Shown piece by piece: positions 7,420 through 11,130 of a stretch of 11,130 bases of DNA (within the stretch, counting starts at the first letter, position 1; every line of letters begins with the position of its first letter). Origin of the DNA: RGIG3009 sp045590415. Its GTDB lineage: Bacteria; Bacillota; Clostridia; Oscillospirales; Acutalibacteraceae. The translations under genes were made by a program, and so were the position numbers. The stretch covers positions 1 through 11,130 of the forward strand of contig JAZNRA010000150.1 in assembly GCA_045590415.1 (NCBI GenBank), in the 5' to 3' direction. The notes under the pieces were generated by a model. The model had not been told where the DNA came from and did not search any database. It saw only the letters and a program-made list of their open reading frames with translations.

Positions 7420-8898
7420 TTATTTTTGCAGTTTGTCCAAAATGCCGTTGGTCTGTCTCACAGCAGCTTCAATTTCGTTTTTCCTGCTGTTGAGGTAAGT
7501 GGTAACACCGCCGGCAGTAGAACGAATGATCGAGCCAATGAAATCATTGAAACCGTTTGCTTCGGTGAGAACGTACTGATAGTTATAGGTCATGATACGG
7601 CTCTTCTGCTTCATGCAGTGATTGTACACTTCGAGAACGGTTTTGTCAGCAAAGAACTGATTGACATTGTAGTTCTCAGCATCCAGCCAGTAGCGCAGGA
7701 AATACGGAACGGCCGTCGTGTTCTTTGCACCGATGGGAACAGCATATGCCTCCAACTCGGCGAATAACTGCGTGTAAGTGTTACCGATCTGGGGAAGCGG
7801 AACGATACCCAAGGAACCGTCACCCTTCATGCCGGTGAAGTAGAAGTGCGTTTTTCTCGCGCCGATGATCGCATCGTGGAAGAACAGAACGTTGCCTGCC
7901 TCAAACGCTTGACGCTGATAAGCACTATCCGCAACCAGGCCGTTTTCCTTCATCTCGATAATTTTGCGCAAGCCGTCGCTCAATTTCGTGTCGGTTACGT
8001 TGTTTTTGAAACCGTTTTCGGTATACAAAACAAAGTCACTGCCCTGGAGCTGTGCGAACGCCTGCCATTTGAACGGGGAGAACGCGATGTAGCTGTCGCC
8101 GGCTTCTTCCTTGAAGGTTTCGCAAACTTCAACGAATTTGTCATAATTCCACTGGCCCTTTTTCCACAGTGCATAGGGATCCAGATCATTCATACCGAAT
8201 TTGCTGAGAAGCTTCTTATTGTACAGGAATACGTCGGGCTGCTGCATAACGGTGTTAACCATGTTGGTAGCATAAGCAACGCCCTTATAGGAATAACGAT
8301 CCATGACGTCCTGATCCCAAGCTTTGTCGTTAAAATTATAGCCGGTGTTGGACAAGGGCTGCAGCATTGCCATGAGAGCCGGGTTCAAATCCTTCATACG
8401 GATGATGTCCGGGGCCTTCTTAGCGGCCTGCATTGCTGCAATTTCGGTGGCGTAGGACTCATAGTTACCAACCTGATAATCGATCGTAATACCGGTTTCC
8501 TTCGTGAAAGCGTTTACGGCTTTCTGAGCATCGGTGATGGAGTTGAGCTCATTCCAGTTGAAGAAAACCAAGGTGGAACCGTTCAGATTCGCCGGCATCT
8601 GTGCCTTTACCTCAGCCCAAGACAACGACGTAGCGTCGCCAGCGGGTGCCTTGGTTGTTTTAGTCGCCGATGTTTTGCTGGTCTTCGATTTACCGCTGGT
8701 CTTCTTTCCAGAGGTGGGTTTTGCGGTTGTGGTGGTAGCATTATCCGCAACCGTGGTGGTGGTGGTGGTGATCGTATCACCGGTGGTCGTGGTGGTCGTT
8801 GTTGCAGTTGTCTCACCATCGCCGCCGCACGCGACCAGCGACAAAGTCAAGGCAAGTGCTAAAAGACCGAAGAGAATTTGCTTTGCGAGTTGTTTCAT
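7420..8898 (-). CDS. Carbohydrate ABC transporter substrate-binding lipoprotein (family 1 SBP)
   Basis: 492 residues. ATG at 8898 has a near-perfect AGGAGGG site 8 nt upstream; the frame stays open to 8931 but those codons cover the ribosome binding site. Residues 1-24 are a lipoprotein signal with lipobox LVAC and Cys24, so the mature protein is anchored to the outer face of the membrane. Residues 28-85 are a Thr-rich then Lys/Ser/Thr-rich linker. From about 105 (NGSTLVFFNW) onward is a MalE-like sugar-binding domain with TKETGITIDYQVGNYESYAT, PDIIRMKDLNPALM and later helices typical of family 1 binding proteins. It delivers a sugar to the ABC permeases. Its ATG is 25 nt after the stop of the permease gene. 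The substrate cannot be read from sequence; the neighbouring beta-helix proteins suggest an oligosaccharide from a plant or host glycan. Confidence 0.93.
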   Translation of the reverse strand: MKQLAKQILFGLLALALTLSLVACGGDGETTATTTTTTTGDTITTTTTTVADNATTTTAKPTSGKKTSGKSKTSKTSATKTTKAPAGDATSLSWAEVKAQMPANLNGSTLVFFNWNELNSITDAQKAVNAFTKETGITIDYQVGNYESYATEIAAMQAAKKAPDIIRMKDLNPALMAMLQPLSNTGYNFNDKAWDQDVMDRYSYKGVAYATNMVNTVMQQPDVFLYNKKLLSKFGMNDLDPYALWKKGQWNYDKFVEVCETFKEEAGDSYIAFSPFKWQAFAQLQGSDFVLYTENGFKNNVTDTKLSDGLRKIIEMKENGLVADSAYQRQAFEAGNVLFFHDAIIGARKTHFYFTGMKGDGSLGIVPLPQIGNTYTQLFAELEAYAVPIGAKNTTAVPYFLRYWLDAENYNVNQFFADKTVLEVYNHCMKQKSRIMTYNYQYVLTEANGFNDFIGSIIRSTAGGVTTYLNSRKNEIEAAVRQTNGILDKLQK

Positions 8899-8923
8899 AA
8901 CAATGCCCTCCTGTTTTTTATTT

Positions 8924-9847
8924 TTAACCAACTATACCGCTCGTCGCGACGCTGGCTATAAACCGTTTTTGAATAATAATGTAGAAAATGAGAATCGGTA
9001 ACAGCGCGATCAAGCACGCCGCAATCGTAATCTGTGCCGCCGTAAAGCTGGACATCTGCATCGTCTGTGTCAACCAGAAGCCCAACGTCTGCGAATAGTT
9101 CGCCATCATTGTGCCGATGGGGAAATTCTCGGTAAGGTACATCTGAGCCAAGAAGGAATCATTCCAGTGCCAAATGACCGAGAAGACCGTTACCGTGACG
9201 AACACAACGCTCGAAGACGGCAACACGATCTGAAGAAACGTCCGCCAAGTTCCGGCACCGTCCACCCAAGCCGCTTCCTCGATTTCTTTGGGAAGACCTT
9301 TAAAGAACTGAGTGTATATGTAGATGAACAAACCGCCGTTCAAGCCGACACCCAACAGGGACGGAATCCAGAATACAAACGGCGTATCCAGCAAGCGGAG
9401 ATTCTGGAAGTTCACGTAGCTGGGGATAATGGTCATCGCGTTCGGCACCAAGATCGTCAAGATCATCAACGCAGTCAACAGCGATTTGCCCGCGAAGTTG
9501 AACCGCGCCAATCCAAATGCCGCTACCGCGCACGATGCAATGCCAAGACCCGCCGCCACCAGCTCGTTAACGAGCGTGGAGACCAGCGTTTGTCCCAAAT
9601 TCATCGACGCGAAGGCGTTTTTGAAATTCTCCCACGTCAGATGAATCGGCACCCATTGAACCGAGGGGTTATAATAATCCGCCGAGGTCGCGATGGCGTT
9701 GACAATCATGTAAATGATCGGATAGATCAAAACATAGCTGAACGCCAATAAGAACACATACCGGCAAACATTCGCTACAACCTTTTGAGCAATCTTCTTT
9801 CCAACCGGAATACCGTTGCTTTTTAATAAAGTCATCCGCTTGTTCAT
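8924..9847 (-). CDS. Carbohydrate ABC transporter permease, MalG family (CUT1-type)
   Basis: 307 residues with about six membrane segments (near 29-52, 90-112, 122-142, 158-180, 212-228 and 274-294). The cytoplasmic EAA loop at 189-210 reads EEAAWVDGAGTWRTFLQIVL, the contact with the ABC ATPase and a hallmark of the family. The C-terminus QKRFIASVATSGIVG is the usual MalG-type tail, and the length is normal. The start is uncertain: AGAAGGG abuts the ATG at 9847, while ATG at 9835 sits 12 nt from it; the true start may be either. It is the first gene of the operon after a leader of about 178 nt. MalG normally pairs with a MalF-type permease, but none is in this window. The ATPase is also absent, which is usual in Clostridia, where a shared MsmK-type ATPase often serves many importers. 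Confidence 0.95.
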   Translation of the reverse strand: MNKRMTLLKSNGIPVGKKIAQKVVANVCRYVFLLAFSYVLIYPIIYMIVNAIATSADYYNPSVQWVPIHLTWENFKNAFASMNLGQTLVSTLVNELVAAGLGIASCAVAAFGLARFNFAGKSLLTALMILTILVPNAMTIIPSYVNFQNLRLLDTPFVFWIPSLLGVGLNGGLFIYIYTQFFKGLPKEIEEAAWVDGAGTWRTFLQIVLPSSSVVFVTVTVFSVIWHWNDSFLAQMYLTENFPIGTMMANYSQTLGFWLTQTMQMSSFTAAQITIAACLIALLPILIFYIIIQKRFIASVATSGIVG

Positions 9848-9858
9848 CCCTTCTGAGC

Positions 9859-9872
9859 CATTGTTAACAATG
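9859..9872. promoter_or_regulatory. Perfect 14-bp palindrome CATTGTTAACAATG in the operon leader
   Basis: A perfect palindrome, CATTGTT-AACAATG, lies directly before the AGAAGGG ribosome binding site of the permease gene. It could be an operator for a dimeric regulator, or in RNA a small stem that limits access to the start. The position favours a regulatory role; the factor is not known. Confidence 0.4.
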
Positions 9873-9977
9873 CTTGCGTGCTTTCAAAAACAGTGCCGAA
9901 AAACCGTGACCGTGCGCCGAAACGCCACTCGACCTTTCTCGTAAATAAACAGCACTTTGTGCCATTTACACACACGT

Positions 9978-10001
9978 GTTTTTACGACTTTCGTCAAAAA
10001 C
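9978..10001. promoter_or_regulatory. Imperfect inverted repeat GTTTTTACGA / TCGT-c-AAAAAC in the operon leader
   Basis: Ten-base arms with one bulged C and a 3-base centre lie about 25-47 nt downstream of the predicted transcription start. It could be a repressor operator or a 5' leader hairpin. There is no T-run on the minus strand of the kind a terminator would need. Confidence 0.35.
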
Positions 10002-10024
10002 AACAACAAACACCGCAGTTTAAC

Positions 10025-10040
10025 TGGTACTATTATACCA
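10025..10040. promoter_or_regulatory. Inverted repeat TGGTA / TACCA overlapping the operon -10
   Basis: TGGTA and TACCA arms flank a 6-base centre. The -10 hexamer (10032-10037) lies inside this element, so a protein bound here would block RNA polymerase. The arms are only 5 bp, so chance cannot be excluded. Confidence 0.3.
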
Positions 10041-10060
10041 ATACTTTTTAAAATATGCAA
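10032..10060 (-). promoter_or_regulatory. Extended -10 promoter of the transport / beta-helix operon
   Basis: On the minus strand TGG-TATAAT (10040-10032) is a perfect -10 with the TGn extension. The -35 position, 17 nt upstream, is TTGCAT (10060-10055), matching the consensus only in TTG. A strong extended -10 with a weak -35 is typical of activator-dependent promoters. The predicted start near 10025 gives a leader of about 178 nt before the permease gene. Confidence 0.65.
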
Positions 10061-10063
10061 TAG

Positions 10064-10095
10064 ATTATGTTGTCTTCTACTTAAATTATGTTGTC
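10064..10095. promoter_or_regulatory. Direct repeat ATTATGTTGTC x2 with exact 21-bp period: likely activator site
   Basis: ATTATGTTGTC occurs at 10064-10074 and 10085-10095, an 11/11 match and 13/15 with flanks. The period is 21 bp, two helical turns, so both copies face the same side of the DNA. The near copy ends 3 bp from the -35 box. This layout is that of AraC/XylS-type activators, which bind paired direct half-sites about 21 bp apart next to the -35. AraC-type regulators are common partners of clostridial sugar-importer operons. No regulator gene lies in the window. Confidence 0.6.
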
Positions 10096-10411
10096 GTGAA
10101 AATTAAAATTCGAGGATTTTTCAAATTTTAGGACATATTTCTTGGAAAACACGGAGTTCCCGAAGGAGGACAGGTGCACACATGAGGGGACCGTGTAAAA
10201 TGACGAGCGATGAAGGACCGGGTTGCCGCCGCGTCGGGCCTCCCCTACCCCCACTAAAGCTTTACGGCGGCACCGCAACCGGTGGTTTGACCCCAACAAC
10301 CGGAAGAGGTTGTTACCGGCACATTCTCCTTCCCTGACAAGAGGAGGTATGTGTAGTGAGGACGGAGGGAGGATCGCTATTAACTACCCCTCCGTCTTTT
10401 GCTTTGCAAAA

Positions 10412-10439
10412 GCCACCTCCCCTGACAAGGGGAGGTGGC
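10412..10439. repeat. Perfect 11-bp hairpin GCCACCTCCCC / GGGGAGGTGGC, loop TGACAA
   Basis: The strongest stem of the repeat block. It has no T-run on either side and so is not a standard terminator. On the plus strand the right arm contains GGGGAGG, resembling a ribosome binding site buried in the stem, but no gene follows it. Confidence 0.7.
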
Positions 10440-10455
10440 ACAAAGTTCTTTTGAG

Positions 10456-10478
10456 CCACGCGACTATCGCGTGGTTTT
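10456..10478 (+). terminator. Hairpin CCACGCGA-CTA-TCGCGTGG followed by TTTT (plus-strand orientation)
   Basis: An 8-bp GC-rich stem with a 3-base loop, followed on the plus strand by TTTTCGTTT. It has the form of a rho-independent terminator. No plus-strand gene ends here, so either it closes a transcript from the repeat block or it is simply part of the repeat. Confidence 0.5.
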
Positions 10479-10489
10479 CGTTTACAATA

Positions 10490-10525
10490 AAACAACCCAA
10501 GCGTTTTGAAACGCTTGGGTTGTTT
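10490..10525. terminator. Strong bidirectional rho-independent terminator
   Basis: Sixteen-base-pair perfect stem (ACAACCCAAGCGTT core, paired with AACGCTTGGGTTGT) closing on a tiny TTGA loop, with TTTGTTTG to the right and, read on the minus strand, TTTATTGT to the left. It lies about 110 nt after the stop of the small peptide gene and is its natural terminator. It also shields the main operon from transcription coming from the right. Confidence 0.85.
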
Positions 10526-10633
10526 GTTTGCTAATATTCCTTTTGTCCCGTTACAGATAAGACGGGTGCAAAACGCACGTGATCGCAACTGTGACGTTCA
10601 GACACGCTACTTGTGAAATGACGCCTAAGCAGA

Positions 10634-10771
10634 TTACTCCAACTCGTCTTCACCGACGAAAATATCGTTTTCGGACTTATAGTCATCGCCCCAAGGAGTA
10701 GGTGCTGCAATGTGACGATCAGCAATCAACGTAACAACGGTAACTAAAGGTTTAATATATTCTTTTTTCAT
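10634..10771 (-). CDS. Small acidic peptide of 45 residues, RiPP-precursor-like, function unknown
   Basis: ATG 10771 to TAA 10634. A GGGGG stretch 9 nt upstream serves as the ribosome binding site; a good promoter and a strong terminator bracket the gene, so it is probably a single-gene transcript. The N-terminus MKKEYIKPLVTVVTLI is basic then hydrophobic, followed by ADRHIAAPTPWGDD and an acidic tail ending VGEDELE. There is no signal peptide. The Y-x-x-P start recalls leader regions of ribosomal peptides bound by RRE domains, and many gut Clostridia have short orphans of the form MKK-x-Y-x-KP...D. No maturation enzyme or exporter lies in the window, so this could equally be a small regulatory or orphan peptide. 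I do not recognise a named family. Confidence 0.6.
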   Translation of the reverse strand: MKKEYIKPLVTVVTLIADRHIAAPTPWGDDYKSENDIFVGEDELE

Positions 10772-10862
10772 TTTCGTTACCCCCAAAAATTAAGCGCGAC
10801 TCGCTTGCCACACATTTGATTTAGCAATACGTAAAAAATACTTGCGCACTCTATATGCACTA

Positions 10863-10891
10863 ATTATAGCAGATAAATTTCCGCTTTGCAA
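10863..10891 (-). promoter_or_regulatory. Extended -10 promoter of the small peptide gene
   Basis: On the minus strand TTGCAA (10891-10886), a 17-nt spacer, and TGC-TATAAT with a perfect -10 at 10868-10863. The predicted start near 10856 gives an 85-nt leader before the 45-residue peptide. Confidence 0.65.
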
Positions 10892-10903
10892 CTAAAATGT
10901 TGC
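10888..10903. promoter_or_regulatory. Inverted repeat GCAAC / GTTGC overlapping the -35 of the small peptide gene
   Basis: GCAAC, six bases, GTTGC. It covers part of the -35 hexamer and so could be an operator. The arms are short, so this is tentative. Confidence 0.25.
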
Positions 10904-10968
10904 CTAATTGCTGTAATATATTGTCCAATTTTCAATAAACAGAAAACGTAACAATCAACTTTTGGTAA

Positions 10969-10987
10969 GGGGGGGTTATTATCCCCC
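10969..10987. repeat. G-tract / C-tract inverted repeat GGGGG-TTATTAT-CCCCC
   Basis: Seven G, a TTATTAT centre, and five C. It could form a 5-bp hairpin. It follows the GC-rich hairpin below on the minus strand, and the two together may end transcription from the right-edge gene. Confidence 0.4.
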
Positions 10988-10992
10988 ATCAA

Positions 10993-11030
10993 GCGCCCCG
11001 CGCACTCATATCACTGTGTGCACGGGGCGT
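10993..11030 (-). terminator. GC-rich hairpin downstream of the right-edge gene, probable terminator without a clean T-run
   Basis: Stem CGCCCCG-c-GCAC with GTGC-a-CGGGGCG (11 bp, one mismatch, 12-base loop), about 20 nt after the stop codon at 11050. The stem is stable, but on the minus strand it is followed by CTTGATGGGGG rather than a T-run, so termination may depend on another factor or on the G/C hairpin that follows. Confidence 0.5.
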
Positions 11031-11049
11031 TGTATAACGCTTAAGGGGT

Positions 11050-11130
11050 TTATGCCAAACCGCGTTTTTTCAGCATCTCTTTCTCGACGTTCAGCAGGTA
11101 TGCTGCCTCAGCCTCCATGGTGGGCTCGCA
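11050..11130 (-). CDS. C-terminal 26 residues of an unidentified protein (runs off the right edge)
   Basis: The minus-strand frame ends TAA at 11050 with the tail MEAEAAYLLNVEKEMLKKRG-LA, a charged amphipathic helix. The composition and frame look coding and a stable hairpin follows. Too little is present to name a family. It is separated from the small peptide gene by its own hairpin and by a new promoter. Confidence 0.55.
   Translation of the reverse strand, partial: CEPTMEAEAAYLLNVEKEMLKKRGLA

Larger units (their letters stand above)
10140..10480 (+). repeat. Non-coding block of stacked hairpins, probably a dispersed intergenic repeat
   Basis: No convincing gene lies here; short open frames overlap the hairpins and have no family look. 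On the plus strand the stems are: CCGGgTTGCCGCCG (10218-10231) with CGGCGG..GCAACCGG (10265-10282); AACAACC / GGTTGTT (10295-10314); an imperfect stem around CCCTGACAAG (10326-10346); GACGGAGGG / CCCTCCGTC (10361-10396); CTTTTGC / GCAAAAG (10396-10412); a perfect 11-bp stem (10412-10439); and CCACGCGA / TCGCGTGG (10456-10474). The loop sequence CCCTGACAAG occurs twice. From memory, repeats of this CCTCCCC-TGACAA-GGGGAGG style are common between genes in gut Clostridia and are often mis-annotated as short proteins. Confidence 0.6.

Noticed and set aside
7846..8862. Long plus-strand open frame (338 codons) and others at 1786-2502, 4448-5092 and 6660-7493
   Set aside because: They lie antisense to well supported minus-strand genes, have no ribosome binding sites or recognisable domains, and follow the codon pattern of the real genes.
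9870..9892. CcpA catabolite-repression (cre) site on the minus strand (TTGAAAGCACGCAAGCA)
   Set aside because: The central CG and spacing do not match the cre consensus.
10064..10095. Start of a CRISPR array
   Set aside because: Only two copies of an 11-bp repeat with a 10-bp spacer; unit size is far too small and there are no further copies.
10081..10299. 72-codon minus-strand open frame left of the repeat block
   Set aside because: It overlaps the hairpin repeat and the promoter-proximal region, its composition is not protein-like, and it has no family features.
10313..10588. 91-codon minus-strand open frame containing PPPLVRGGG
   Set aside because: It is a translation of the repeat hairpins and crosses the strong terminator; such PPL-RGGG pieces are typical artefacts of this kind of repeat.
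10531..10725. 64-codon minus-strand open frame overlapping the small peptide gene
   Set aside because: It is another frame of the 45-residue gene, which has the better ribosome binding site and peptide character.
10634..10771. Classical lasso peptide precursor
   Set aside because: The Y-x-x-P start fits, but there is no leader Thr at the usual place before a Gly-led core with a ring Asp/Glu, and no B/C enzymes are in the window.

Overview
The window looks like chromosome from an uncultured gut-type Clostridia, probably Oscillospiraceae/Ruminococcaceae. That guess rests on moderate GC, AGGAGG-type ribosome binding sites, Firmicutes lipoprotein signals, Thr-rich linkers behind the lipobox, and a structured intergenic repeat of the CCTCCCC-TGACAA-GGGGAGG kind. 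It comes from composition and protein style only. Every gene I can support lies on the minus strand and should be read right to left. Every supported CDS ends in TAA; the only in-frame TAG is the one interrupting the third beta-helix gene.

Right edge (10531-11130): the C-terminal tail of an unidentified gene (11050-11130), a GC-rich hairpin, and then a good extended -10 promoter driving a 45-residue acidic peptide gene (10634-10771). That small gene ends at a strong 16-bp bidirectional terminator (about 10490-10525). Positions 10140-10480 hold a non-coding block of stacked hairpins that looks like a dispersed intergenic repeat.

Control region (9848-10100): an extended -10 promoter with a poor -35 box. 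Just upstream of the -35 is an 11-bp direct repeat with an exact 21-bp period, as expected for an AraC-type activator. An inverted repeat overlaps the -10. A leader of about 178 nt carries two further inverted repeats, one of them a perfect 14-bp palindrome next to the first ribosome binding site.

Main operon (9847 to beyond position 1), with gaps of only 25-55 nt: a MalG-type sugar ABC permease; a lipoprotein sugar-binding protein; three tandem paralogous right-handed beta-helix proteins; and a very large second solute-binding protein (at least 945 residues) with two N-terminal carbohydrate-binding-like beta-sandwich regions. No MalF-type permease and no ATPase are present. The beta-helix proteins look like polysaccharide-active or polysaccharide-binding proteins, so the operon is most simply a glycan capture, processing and import locus.

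Three things are odd. The first beta-helix copy is the only one with an export signal, and it is interrupted by an in-frame amber codon at a Trp that both sister copies keep. The other two copies have no visible signal peptide. The large binding protein has a signal peptide but no lipobox.
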